The notes: generated by a model not told the origin, from the sequence alone. Numbered from the stretch's first letter, positions 14,979 through 22,782 are shown. The stretch: 24,342 nt of DNA from DATJHM01 sp035493895 (GCA_035493895.1 DATJHM010000171.1:1-24342); one strand, 5' to 3'. Program-made: numbers and translations.

Positions 14979-15665
14979 TTATTTCAAGCCCATCCTTGCT
15001 TGAAAAATATCCCAATCATTAACAAGAAAAGTATCGACTCTATTTTCCTTGTATGTTTGCTCTATATCTGCCAGAGCCTCAACCGCCTTCAGATCTAATA
15101 GGGCATCAATGATAAACCTGTTGAGGTCATAGGTCGGTTCGTTATTTGATGACGGAGTATTCAATGTTGAAACCAGTGCTTGAATACATTCTAAACGTAT
15201 CTCTGGATATTGCTGTCCTATCGCTCCAATGCACTCTCCTGCATAACCGCGTGCGTATTCTTCCTGTGCTGTATCCGAGAGCAGTGTGATAAGAGCAGGT
15301 AGCGCTTTTAGACCGATCTCCTGGTAATAGCGAAGTAAAGAGTGCAGATATCCATGATCTAGAAACCAATTGTCGTCAGAAAAATCTTTAAAAAAGATGA
15401 GCAATGACTCAATTGCATCTTCTGCATGTAGCTGGATGAGCGCCTGTATTGCATGAAAAGGGCCAGCCGCTTCAATATCACTCACATGACCAGTAAGAAG
15501 ATGATTATCGGTCGCCATGCGAATGAGATCTGGTATGTGCTCGGAACTCAGGCCGAAAACTTTGACATAATCAGTCTCTCTACTGATATCATATGCTAGC
15601 TTGATATCGTATGCTAACTCAAAGAAGTGGCACAAATTATCTATCGGAGGGGAATATATAGCCAG
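14979..15665 (-). CDS. DUF1186-like protein, paralog 3 (short, probable CTG start)
   Basis: This 228-residue paralog ends right after the conserved core motif (NDWDIFQARMGLK) and lacks the Lys/Arg-rich tail of the other two. It keeps LSSEHIPDLIRMATD and LLDLKAVEALADIEQTY. The open frame begins with a GTG at 15674 that overlaps the strong AAGGAGG site (15674-15680), so it is an unlikely start. The CTG at 15665 is 8 nt after that site, and its Leu aligns with the initiator Met of paralogs 1 and 2 (LAIYSPPIDNL against MGTYTEPVNQL). An 18-bp tandem duplication (15584-15619) adds six residues near the N terminus. It is 30 bp downstream of the GT9 gene and may be cotranscribed with it. Confidence 0.7.
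   Translation of the reverse strand: MAIYSPPIDNLCHFFELAYDIKLAYDISRETDYVKVFGLSSEHIPDLIRMATDNHLLTGHVSDIEAAGPFHAIQALIQLHAEDAIESLLIFFKDFSDDNWFLDHGYLHSLLRYYQEIGLKALPALITLLSDTAQEEYARGYAGECIGAIGQQYPEIRLECIQALVSTLNTPSSNNEPTYDLNRFIIDALLDLKAVEALADIEQTYKENRVDTFLVNDWDIFQARMGLK
15584..15619. repeat. In-frame 18-bp tandem duplication
   Basis: TGATATCATATGCTAGCT (15584-15601) is followed by a copy with two changes (15602-15619). It lies inside paralog 3 and inserts LAYDI-type residues that the other two paralogs lack, without breaking the frame. Confidence 0.7.
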
Positions 15666-15695
15666 GAAGCACACCTCCTTTTCCAGTATCTGGTT

Positions 15696-16886
15696 CTATT
15701 TTTTAGTTGTGCGTAGCATCTTGCGTGCAGCAACGGCGACGGGATCGACGCCTAGCTGGCCCAGACAGTCGCGGGTGATGCAGCCCTCGGGCGTGCCTAG
15801 CTGATGGCCGCGATAGAAGCAGGGCATACAGGGCAGATCGAGACGCACAACGCTTGCGCGTTTGCTCTCCGGATCTCCAGTATAAGGGCCCCAGGCAAGA
15901 TGGTTCGAGAGGCCGAAGATGGCGACGACGGGCGCGCCAGCTGCGGCGGCGAGATGCATCGGGCCTGCGTCGTTGCCGATAAAGAGATCAACCTGCTCTA
16001 AGATGGCCCCGGCAACTTTGATGCTACTCTTGCCTGCCAGACTGCGCACGGGGACATCAGGCGTGAGCATGTCCATGATCTGTGCATGCAGCTCGGCCTC
16101 CTCTGGTCCACCGATCAGGAGGAACTGGCCGCCTACATCGTGATAGAGCGTGTTGGCTAACTGGGCGAAGCGCTCGGGAGCCCAGCGTCGCGCCGTACTG
16201 TAGCCGCCGGTACCGGGATGGATGGCGATGAGCGGTCTGCTTGCCTCAGATGGGTCGCTCTTGCCGTAGAGCAACTGGCGAGCTTTGGCACGATCTTCTG
16301 CACTGAGCGGCAGGTAGAGATGTTTATCGTGGATAGTTGCGCCGACCGCTTCTGCGACTGCCATATTATATTCCGCCTCGTGCATCGCGCCAAAACCCCG
16401 GTCTGGCACGCGCACATTGAGGAACCAGCCATGCCCATTATCCAGGCCCACGCGCCATTTTGCCCCGGTCGCGCGCATGAGTACCTGATGTTTGAGGCGA
16501 CCAAAAGGGAGCGTGAGATGATGCAGGAGGAGCACGGCGTCATAGTGTCCGTCGTGCAGCGAGTTCCAGAGGCGTGCGAGCCGGGCTGCGTTCTGCGGAT
16601 TGGTGAGCATCTGTTGCGGCGAGTCGAAGAGATACTTATCGAGCACGATAACGCGATCGATGGCGTCCCAGCCGTTGAGAAGTCCCGCTGAGTCCGGCGT
16701 AACCAGCAGATCGATGCGCGCCTGAGGATAGCTCTCGCGCAGGGCACGCAGGGCGGGAGTGGCGAGCAAGAGATCGCCGATGCCCGCCATTTTGACGACG
16801 AGAATATGGGCGTTTGCTGGCAGACTGATCTTTGGCGTATGGTCGATCTGTTGCTCTGGTCGAGCAATTGCGTGGTTGATGTTCAT
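15696..16886 (-). CDS. Glycosyltransferase family 9 protein (heptosyltransferase-like), second of cassette
   Basis: The 396-residue GT-B fold enzyme belongs to GT9, which transfers sugars from nucleotide donors to glycans at the cytoplasmic face. It shows the N-terminal MAGIGDLLLATPALRALR motif, HPGTGGYSTARRWAPERFAQLA in the middle (donor side), and DLFIGNDAGPMHLAAAAG near the C terminus, followed by CMPCFYRG with two further cysteines downstream. I chose the ATG at 16886 over an upstream frame start at 16919 because it overlaps the GNAT stop as ATGA, which couples translation. True LPS heptosyltransferases act in diderms. In a probable monoderm the acceptor is more likely a teichoic acid, capsule or glycolipid. 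Confidence is high for the family and low for the substrate. Confidence 0.9.
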   Translation of the reverse strand: MNINHAIARPEQQIDHTPKISLPANAHILVVKMAGIGDLLLATPALRALRESYPQARIDLLVTPDSAGLLNGWDAIDRVIVLDKYLFDSPQQMLTNPQNAARLARLWNSLHDGHYDAVLLLHHLTLPFGRLKHQVLMRATGAKWRVGLDNGHGWFLNVRVPDRGFGAMHEAEYNMAVAEAVGATIHDKHLYLPLSAEDRAKARQLLYGKSDPSEASRPLIAIHPGTGGYSTARRWAPERFAQLANTLYHDVGGQFLLIGGPEEAELHAQIMDMLTPDVPVRSLAGKSSIKVAGAILEQVDLFIGNDAGPMHLAAAAGAPVVAIFGLSNHLAWGPYTGDPESKRASVVRLDLPCMPCFYRGHQLGTPEGCITRDCLGQLGVDPVAVAARKMLRTTKK

Positions 16887-17704
16887 GATTGTGTCCAGGC
16901 GTAATGTTGAAGTGTGCAATAGCGCTGGAAGCCCAGGCGTTCATAGATGCGCAGGCTCATATCCGAAGGCGAAAGCACAACGATATGATAGCCCAGCGCT
17001 TTTGCCTGTCGCAAGGCCCATTTCGTCATCGCGGTACCTATGCCCAGGCGGCGCGCTTCTGGCACCGTGGCGACTCCGTAAATGCCAGCGATGCCAGCAT
17101 ACAATAAGAGTGAAGTAATGGCAACAGGCGTGTTGTAGAGCCAGCCGACATAATGTCGCCAGCCGGTTTCTGGTCCGAAGCCGATATTGCAGTAGGTATC
17201 ATAATAGTTGCGGGCCGTCTCCTCAGATGAGCCAAAGCCGCGCATTTCTATATCGCAGAGGGGGAGCAAGGCCTGTTCATCCAGAACCTCTTTAATCTCA
17301 AATGCCGGGATGTCTGGTGGTTCCAGATCGGCGGCATTCAGGGCCAGAGCCAGTCCAGGCGTTTCCGCGACCTGTTTCATACCGTGAGCTTCCAGGTGCG
17401 TTGCCAGGTCCGCGGGTCTGGTCGTTGGGCCCACAGTCCAACCCAACGCGACGTGGCGACCTTGAAAATAAGCCATCGTCTCACGGATGCGACGATCGAT
17501 ATAGACTTTTTCTTCGCTGCGAAAACGCGAGCGCAGAACACCGTTGAGATGGCGTCGCCCAGTGTAAAACCAGAGCAATTCGTCATCTTCATGCAGAATT
17601 GCGCCCGGGAGTCCACGCCCGAAGCAGGCCATCTCTTCCGTGAAATTTTCCTCCAAAGCCGCGATCAGTGCTGGCGAAGTGAGGTCGCGCAATAGCTCGC
17701 TCAT
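16883..17704 (-). CDS. GNAT family acetyltransferase
   Basis: The 273-residue protein has an N-terminal region of ~130 residues without clear motifs, then a GNAT domain. The acetyl-CoA binding motif VPEARRLGIGTAMTKWAL lies at residues 214-231, followed by YERLGFQRY, typical of GNAT motif B. It would transfer an acetyl group from acetyl-CoA to an amine. The start at 17704 overlaps the stop of the upstream GT9 gene by ATGA, and its own stop overlaps the next GT9 start the same way. This tight embedding between two glycosyltransferases suggests it acetylates an amino sugar or other glycan component. The frame is open upstream to 17812, but that part is antisense-like read-through of the GT9 gene. 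Confidence 0.87.
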   Translation of the reverse strand: MSELLRDLTSPALIAALEENFTEEMACFGRGLPGAILHEDDELLWFYTGRRHLNGVLRSRFRSEEKVYIDRRIRETMAYFQGRHVALGWTVGPTTRPADLATHLEAHGMKQVAETPGLALALNAADLEPPDIPAFEIKEVLDEQALLPLCDIEMRGFGSSEETARNYYDTYCNIGFGPETGWRHYVGWLYNTPVAITSLLLYAGIAGIYGVATVPEARRLGIGTAMTKWALRQAKALGYHIVVLSPSDMSLRIYERLGFQRYCTLQHYAWTQS

Positions 17705-19005
17705 GATGTTGCCTCTGCTTGTGTCGTTGGTACGTGCAATTTCTCCTGAATGGTCGCGTAGACCTGTGCTGGCGTGATATTTTTCATGCATTGCGTGGTA
17801 TGAAAGCGGCAATCGGCGGGGCCCTGTGCCGTATAACAGGGACTACACCAGATATCGCTGCGCAGAACGGTTGCCTTTGGACTGATTGGACCACTCAATG
17901 CCGGGTCCGTTGGACCGTGAATAGCGATTAAGGGCGTACCGACCGCAGCGGCGATGTGCATTGGTCCGCTATCTCCGGTTAAGAGCAGGTCGGTACGCTG
18001 AAGCAGGGCGGCAAGCTGGCTCAGACTGGTTTTCCCGGCCAGATTGAGCGCTTGCTGATGCATACGCTGCGTGATCTGTTCAATCAGTGGAAGGTCGTTG
18101 GGCGCGCCGGTAAGTATCACGTTGGCTCCGTCTTCTGCGATCAACTGATCCAGCAGGATGGCCCAGTAGGGGATGGGCCAGCGTTTCGATTGGCCGTTGT
18201 TCGCGCTGACATGGCAGGCGATCAGTGGCTTGTCGGCGCGCAACTCCAAATTTTGCAATAAGTGTTCCACCTCGTCCACAGCTGTAGATGGAGCTGTGAG
18301 GTGAGGAATACGATCTGCGGGCGTCGGGATAACACCGGCAGCCTGTAACAGTTCCAGACAATAATCGACCTCGTGCTTGTGATCATCCGGGGCCCAATGT
18401 CTACCGGGCACAGGATCGGTCAGCAGGCCGGGATACCCCTCTTGCGCGAAACCAATTGTGCGCTTTGCACCGCTCAGGACGGCGATGATGGCGGCCCAGG
18501 GACCGGAAACGCTGAGGGCGAGATCGTAGTGGCGGGCGCGCAGACGGCGGCGGAGTGAGAACGCCTCGCGCCAGTTTTTTTGCTGGAGCAGGGCCTTTGG
18601 TCGTCGCCAGATGTTTGGATCGTACGTAATCACCTCCGCGAGATCAGGATCATCGACGATGACGCGCCCACTGGCGGGGGTGGCGAGCAGATCGATCTCG
18701 GCCTCGGGATACGTCCGTTTCAGCGCACGGACGGTTGTCAACGAGAGGACCAGATCGCCGATCAGATCGACGCGGATCACCAGAATCCTGCACGGCCGAA
18801 AGCTCTGTGCATCGATAGGCGAGAAGTGTTGCTGACGCCTGCTGAACTGTAGCCATGAACCGATGGTTTGCATAAACAGGTAGATGGCTGCAAGGAGCAA
18901 GCGCCGACTCCCTCTGACCACAAGGTTGCGCAGAATACGTCTTGAGTCTGGCCGTACTGGATACCCATATTCATCTATATGCAGAGTTTGTTCTGTCTTT
19001 GTCAT
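17701..19005 (-). CDS. Glycosyltransferase family 9 protein (heptosyltransferase-like), first of cassette
   Basis: The 434-residue GT9 enzyme is a paralog of the one at 15696-16886. After an N-terminal basic stretch with a hydrophobic segment (about residues 35-48, possibly membrane-associating) it has ILVIRVDLIGDLVLSLTTVRAL, then HVSANNGQSKRWP mid-protein and DLLLTGDSGPMHIAAAVGTPL. The terminal CSPCYTAQGPADCRFHTTQC region has cysteine spacing like the other copy. It is the first gene of the ATGA-coupled cassette. A GAGGAG site lies about 16 nt before the ATG, which is far, so the exact start is uncertain. The donor and acceptor sugars are unknown. Confidence 0.9.
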   Translation of the reverse strand: MTKTEQTLHIDEYGYPVRPDSRRILRNLVVRGSRRLLLAAIYLFMQTIGSWLQFSRRQQHFSPIDAQSFRPCRILVIRVDLIGDLVLSLTTVRALKRTYPEAEIDLLATPASGRVIVDDPDLAEVITYDPNIWRRPKALLQQKNWREAFSLRRRLRARHYDLALSVSGPWAAIIAVLSGAKRTIGFAQEGYPGLLTDPVPGRHWAPDDHKHEVDYCLELLQAAGVIPTPADRIPHLTAPSTAVDEVEHLLQNLELRADKPLIACHVSANNGQSKRWPIPYWAILLDQLIAEDGANVILTGAPNDLPLIEQITQRMHQQALNLAGKTSLSQLAALLQRTDLLLTGDSGPMHIAAAVGTPLIAIHGPTDPALSGPISPKATVLRSDIWCSPCYTAQGPADCRFHTTQCMKNITPAQVYATIQEKLHVPTTQAEATS

Positions 19006-19053
19006 GTTTAATTGTAACTGGCTCCTCTCATCCTTCCCAGGCTTTCCGGCGAA

Positions 19054-19089
19054 AGCGGCATTATGCTAATACTATGGCATAATGCCGCT
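19054..19089. promoter_or_regulatory. Perfect 13-bp inverted repeat upstream of the GT9 cassette
   Basis: AGCGGCATTATGC (19054-19066) and GCATAATGCCGCT (19077-19089) are exact reverse complements around a 10-nt loop. It lies 42 bp past the methyltransferase stop and 48 bp before the GT9 start. On the minus strand only three T follow, so as a terminator it is weak. A weak promoter (TTGCAT, 17 nt, TAGTAT) reads through it with the -10 in the loop, so it may instead be an operator. Confidence 0.55.
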
Positions 19090-19131
19090 GGATGCAAGAA
19101 ACCTCTGCCATTTTAAGCTAAGAGGGCTATC

Positions 19132-19875
19132 TCAGGCACGCTGAAAAAGATAGATCCCAAAGCCCAGCGTATTGCGTCCCCCACGTAGATACAGTTCGCG
19201 CCAGTCTCGAATGCGCGCCAATAGCTCTGGCACATCTGGATCATCGGGGTGCACGCGGGCATAGCGTTCTACGGCGGAACTATGCACCCACTCATAATGG
19301 TCCCAATCGTCATCGCTACAGACGGCAGCATAGAGTGGGATGAGATTGAATTGAGCTCCGGCTATAACATTGTCGGCGTGCGAGAGGAACGCATCAAGCG
19401 TCTCCCCGAAGGCGCGCAGATAGGCGGGATCGGGGTCACGCTTCCAATATCCCTCGCCGACCAGCACATAGCCTCCGGGCTGCACCATGTGCGCGAGCCG
19501 CTCCAGTGTTCCCTTATAGCCGCCGAAGATCTCGCTGGCACCCATGCACGCGGCAAGGCTCACGGATTCATTGTTCGCCTGATACGTGCTCGCATCGCTT
19601 TCGATAATCTCCAGAGAACCCTTCGAGACACGCGTCTCTGCACGCTGAGAGAGCTCTTGCAGGAAATAGGGAGAGCGCTCGATGCCTGTCGCCTGGACTT
19701 GAAAGCGTTCAATGAGACGGAGCAAAAGCTCGGCTTTGCCTGTGCCGAAGTCGATAACGCGGTCCCCCGCTTGTAGCTCGAGCAGGTCAAAAATGCGCTC
19801 CATTTTTTCCTGGCTGATTGGATTGCAGTAAGCAAAATCGCGATGCGAGATTGCCGAATATTTGTAACGATCCAC
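19132..19875 (-). CDS. Class I SAM-dependent methyltransferase
   Basis: The 247-residue protein has the Rossmann-fold motif I VIDFGTGKA at residues 40-48, an acidic residue ending strand 2 (TGIERS), IIESDAS near residue 90 and a motif-III-like PGGYVLVGEGYW. These fit small-molecule methyltransferases of the UbiE/MenG-like superfamily. The C-terminal third is aromatic and acidic (DDDWDHYEWVHSSAVERYA). The start is a GTG at 19875, with AAGGGGG (19884-19890) 8 nt upstream; no closer ATG is in frame. A perfect TATAAT lies upstream at 19916-19921 on the minus strand. The substrate is unknown, and it appears separately transcribed from the GT9 cassette. Confidence 0.85.
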   Translation of the reverse strand: MDRYKYSAISHRDFAYCNPISQEKMERIFDLLELQAGDRVIDFGTGKAELLLRLIERFQVQATGIERSPYFLQELSQRAETRVSKGSLEIIESDASTYQANNESVSLAACMGASEIFGGYKGTLERLAHMVQPGGYVLVGEGYWKRDPDPAYLRAFGETLDAFLSHADNVIAGAQFNLIPLYAAVCSDDDWDHYEWVHSSAVERYARVHPDDPDVPELLARIRDWRELYLRGGRNTLGFGIYLFQRA

Positions 19876-19888
19876 GGATGATACCCCC

Positions 19889-19917
19889 TTGACTTTTGGC
19901 CCAAAATCAGGTATTAT
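19889..19917 (+). promoter_or_regulatory. Strong sigma70-like promoter for a candidate small RNA
   Basis: TTGACT (19889-19894) and TATTAT (19912-19917) are 17 nt apart, and each matches five of six consensus bases. The -10 overlaps, on the other strand, a TATAAT (19921-19916) that may serve the methyltransferase gene, so the two promoters would compete. The -35 overlaps the methyltransferase ribosome-binding site. Confidence 0.6.
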
Positions 19918-19923
19918 TATAGG

Positions 19924-20016
19924 TAATTGTTATGCTTACTTCTTTGTTTATGGCAAAATAACAATGCATCTTCCTCACAAAAGATAGAGACGGCATCGAC
20001 TCGGATGCCTTTTTTT
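19924..20016 (+). ncRNA. Candidate small RNA of ~93 nt
   Basis: A promoter (19889-19917) and a strong intrinsic terminator (19992-20016) bracket ~93 nt in a gene-free region. The predicted transcript has a 5' hairpin, ATTGTTAT (19926-19933) with ATAACAAT (19958-19965), then an unpaired A-rich linker and the terminator stem. The only reading frame is a 9-codon one from ATG at 19932 without a ribosome-binding site. The next gene on this strand starts 245 bp past the terminator, behind its own -10, so simple attenuation is less likely. The RNA matches no family that I recognise. Confidence 0.5.
19992..20016 (+). terminator. Intrinsic terminator
   Basis: GGCATC (19992-19997) and GATGCC (20004-20009) form a perfect 6-bp stem with a 6-nt loop, followed directly by seven T (20010-20016). 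It is a textbook Rho-independent terminator on the plus strand. Confidence 0.85.
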
Positions 20017-20044
20017 GTGCTCATTTTTTTGCCGTTCACATGTG

Positions 20045-20073
20045 CCCCGGTCGCAGACAAGCAGCGCCTCTAC
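20045..20073. repeat. Single diverged copy of the 42-bp thi-leader repeat
   Basis: CCCCGGTCGCAGACAAGC followed by AGCGCCTCTAC matches the core of the tandem units at 7231-7314 with two differences and one inserted base. This shows that the sequence is a dispersed intergenic repeat of the genome. The GGGG half that closes the stem is absent here. Between it and the next gene I see a weak CAGG/CCTG hairpin with six T near 20076-20095 and a promoter. Confidence 0.7.
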
Positions 20074-20210
20074 ATCAGGTTTACGCCTGTTTTTTGCGCC
20101 TATAAACCTCTTGCATATAGTCACACAAAAAGATGTTATACCAATATAACACGAAAGACCGGTTATTGTCGAATAGCCTGACCGCCTGCTAGATCAGGGA
20201 GCGCTTTTCC

Positions 20211-20219
20211 TGCTATAAT
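20211..20219 (+). promoter_or_regulatory. Extended -10 promoter of the hydrolase gene
   Basis: TGC-TATAAT is a perfect extended -10 located 41 bp before the ATG at 20261. No good -35 is visible 17 nt upstream. A small CCTG/CAGG inverted repeat precedes it (20175-20188). Confidence 0.55.
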
Positions 20220-20260
20220 TCGGTATTCAGGAGACACACGGCAAGAAGGAGTTTTTCGAT

Positions 20261-21628
20261 ATGGATCTGAGCAGACCATTACAACATGCGCTCAAAGTGA
20301 TTGATCGCTGGCTGGAGTACAACGCCTACGCCGATGAGCATATCGTAGGCGTATCGGTTGGTATTGTGTATAAAGATAGCGTGATTTTCAGCAAAGGCTA
20401 TGGCTATGCAAATGTAGAGCAGAAAATTCGCGCAAGCGAGAATACATGCTATCGCATTGCCTCGATTTCCAAGATATTTACGACCGTCGCCGTGCTACAG
20501 TTGTGGGAGCAGGGCAAACTGCGCCTGGATGACCGCGTACAGCAGCATTTGCCCTGGTTCACCTCGTCTGACGAGCGAGATCTGGGACAGATCACCATTC
20601 GGCAACTGCTCACCCATACGGCGGGATTGGATCGAGATGGCGATACGACGCAATGGGTCGGGGATTTCCCGTTTCCCGAACTGGACGCCATTCAACAACA
20701 CATCGCGGCAGGTGCAACCGTCTACGAGCCGCTGGAGCACTGGAAATATTCCAATTACGGCTTTACCGTGCTCGGCGCGATGATTGAGCAGGTTTCGGGC
20801 GTCCCCTATGAGACCTACACGAGGCAGCATATCATCGAGCGTCTCGGTCTCACGCATACGGCCCCCGAATTGAACGAGGATATTGCCCACTCTCTCGCTC
20901 TGGGATATAGCCGTAGCCTGCCCGGGCAGGAGAAGCAGCCCTTTCCGCACATCACCACCAATGCCATGGCGTCCGCGACCGGCTTCGCGTCAAACGTGCT
21001 CGATCTCTGCCACTTTATCCAGGCGCAATTTGTGGGGCAGAACGAGCTGCTGCGTGAGGAGACGAAGCGCGAGATGCGGCGTATTCAATGGCTGCGGGAG
21101 GGGGAAGGGAGCGACTGGTGTCTCGGCCTGGAGACGTGGAAAGTCAATAATCGACGCATCTATGGGCATTCGGGAGGATTCCCCGGCTACAAATCGCGTT
21201 TCGGTTTTGATCCTGAAAGCGAGATCGGCGTCGTCGTCTTCACGAACTCGATAGATGCTCGACCGAGCGAGCTGGCGAACTCAATCTGGGAAAGCATCGA
21301 CTATTTTATCGCCAGCGACGAACAGTTTGCGCCAACCGAACAGCCAGTGGAGCACATTGAAGACTACGCGCAAACCTACCGTAACATCTGGGGCGATCTC
21401 GACGTCGTAGCGATCAATAATCAGCAATTGCTGCTTTTCTATCCAGGGCCGACCTTAGCGGGCTCCGAATGGCACCAGTTGCGCTATGAGAAAGCCGATC
21501 ATTTCCGTATTGTCCGGGGCAACAGTTTTGGGCACATTGGAGAGATCGCGCGCTTCGAGTGGCAGGATGGAAAAGTCGAGCGGATTGTTGTCGGCTCTGA
21601 TCCCTTTACGCGTTTGGAGAAAGAGTAA
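20261..21628 (+). CDS. Serine hydrolase, beta-lactamase / penicillin-binding protein family
   Basis: This 455-residue protein has the class C beta-lactamase/DD-peptidase fold motifs: SISK (68-71; nucleophile S68, general base K71), YSN (163-165) and HSGG (303-306). The catalytic domain ends near residue 335. The last ~100 residues form a separate C-terminal domain (lipocalin-like, DUF3471-type in many relatives). No signal peptide or TM segment is present, so the enzyme is probably cytoplasmic, which argues against a role in cell-wall or antibiotic hydrolysis and for an esterase or peptidase function. AGGAG lies 9 nt upstream of the ATG. It converges with the AI-2E gene, with 24 bp between the stops. 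Confidence 0.88.
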   Translation: MDLSRPLQHALKVIDRWLEYNAYADEHIVGVSVGIVYKDSVIFSKGYGYANVEQKIRASENTCYRIASISKIFTTVAVLQLWEQGKLRLDDRVQQHLPWFTSSDERDLGQITIRQLLTHTAGLDRDGDTTQWVGDFPFPELDAIQQHIAAGATVYEPLEHWKYSNYGFTVLGAMIEQVSGVPYETYTRQHIIERLGLTHTAPELNEDIAHSLALGYSRSLPGQEKQPFPHITTNAMASATGFASNVLDLCHFIQAQFVGQNELLREETKREMRRIQWLREGEGSDWCLGLETWKVNNRRIYGHSGGFPGYKSRFGFDPESEIGVVVFTNSIDARPSELANSIWESIDYFIASDEQFAPTEQPVEHIEDYAQTYRNIWGDLDVVAINNQQLLLFYPGPTLAGSEWHQLRYEKADHFRIVRGNSFGHIGEIARFEWQDGKVERIVVGSDPFTRLEKE

Positions 21629-21652
21629 GGAGATAGTACCATCATAGATGTC

Positions 21653-22720
21653 TTAAACTGGATCGGGATCAGCATCAGATGTTTCTTTCTCAAAGAAGAT
21701 TGCTAACATCTGTGTTTCCTTGCGACTCTGAAAGAGCATTCTGAGAAGCAGAGTCGCGGGCACAGCGAGCAGTGCACCCAGAAAACCAAACACCCAGCTC
21801 CAGATAAGAAAGGAAAGGAAAATGGATAACATTGGTAAGTTCAAGCCTTTCCCCATAAATCGTGGCGTGACCAGATTATCCATAATAGCATTGAGGAGAA
21901 TGCCGATAAGTACAATTGCCAGCGCTGTGCCCCATCCATAGAGAATGAGCGCAATGATCACGGCTGGCAGAGTCGCGATGATCAAGCCAACATTCGGAAT
22001 AAATCCCAGGACAAAAGCCAGGAAGCCCCAGAGAAGGGCAAAATCAACGCGAAAGAGAAAGAGTTCGATTGTGATAGCCAGTGCACTCAGAAAATTGCTG
22101 AGCGTCTGGATACTATACTGTTTCTGAATTTGTCTGGCATAAGCGGCAAAACGCGTGGCGAATGCGTTCCCGCGGGACTGGCGGCCATGCACTTTTCGTG
22201 AGAGATCTTTGGAGGATGCCAGCATCAGAAACAGCAAAAAGAGGAAGAAGACCAGACCTACGATGTTGGTCAGTACCCCTGTGACGGTCCCAATTGCCGT
22301 TTTGATAATGGCTGTTCCGCTCAGAATATCCGTATTCAATCCCTCTTTGATATAAATTCCTTTGCCTGCCAGTACTGTCTCCAGGGTTGAGGCGCGCTGG
22401 AGAATGAGAGCCTCGTAGATTGGTAAGCGGGCCTGGAATTGACTCAGCGAGAGGAGCAGAACCAGGATGACGCAGGCAAAAGATGCAATCAGAATCAAGG
22501 CAAACACCACAAGCGCGAGCGCTGTAGGCAAGCCTCTTCGTTCAAGCCAGCGTAGCGCTGGTGTAAAGAGAATGGCAAGCACGCTCGCAAGAAAGATCGG
22601 TGCGAAGATATCACTGGTAGCTTTCAGACCCAGCAGCACAACAAAAAACGCCGCCGTTCCGAATAACGCTAAGACGAGCGGTGATTGTATACCGGTGAAT
22701 CTCTTCTCTTCTGGCCCCAT
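21653..22720 (-). CDS. AI-2E family transporter
   Basis: This polytopic membrane protein (355 residues from this start) belongs to the AI-2E family, whose members export autoinducer-2 or other small molecules, or act as cation/H+ antiporters. It has two N-terminal TM segments, a third before a soluble loop (about residues 95-150), and a C-terminal block of hydrophobic helices. That block contains the conserved FVLGFIPNVGLIIATLPAV and DNLVTPRFMGKGLNLP segments typical of the family. An earlier ATG at 22771 would add 17 residues, but it lies only ~6 nt downstream of the predicted transcription start (extended -10 TGG-TATAGT at 22783-22791). I therefore prefer the ATG at 22720, although its ribosome-binding site is weak. 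The cargo is unknown. Confidence 0.88.
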   Translation of the reverse strand: MGPEEKRFTGIQSPLVLALFGTAAFFVVLLGLKATSDIFAPIFLASVLAILFTPALRWLERRGLPTALALVVFALILIASFACVILVLLLSLSQFQARLPIYEALILQRASTLETVLAGKGIYIKEGLNTDILSGTAIIKTAIGTVTGVLTNIVGLVFFLFLLFLMLASSKDLSRKVHGRQSRGNAFATRFAAYARQIQKQYSIQTLSNFLSALAITIELFLFRVDFALLWGFLAFVLGFIPNVGLIIATLPAVIIALILYGWGTALAIVLIGILLNAIMDNLVTPRFMGKGLNLPMLSIFLSFLIWSWVFGFLGALLAVPATLLLRMLFQSRKETQMLAIFFEKETSDADPDPV

Positions 22721-22782
22721 ATTGCCCACCGACCCTCTCTGTGTTTTCGACCTTTCTATAAAGAATAGCATGTTTCTTTTTA

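Noticed and set aside
15696..19005. Glycan cassette as an LPS core locus
   Set aside because: No other LPS gene is in the window and the inferred host is probably monoderm; GT9 membership alone does not establish heptose transfer.
20076..20095. CAGG/CCTG stem followed by six T as a second terminator
   Set aside because: The stem is only four base pairs, too short to support a confident call.
19927..20181. 84-codon TTG frame in the candidate sRNA region
   Set aside because: The intrinsic terminator lies inside it, it has no ribosome-binding site, and its composition is not protein-like.
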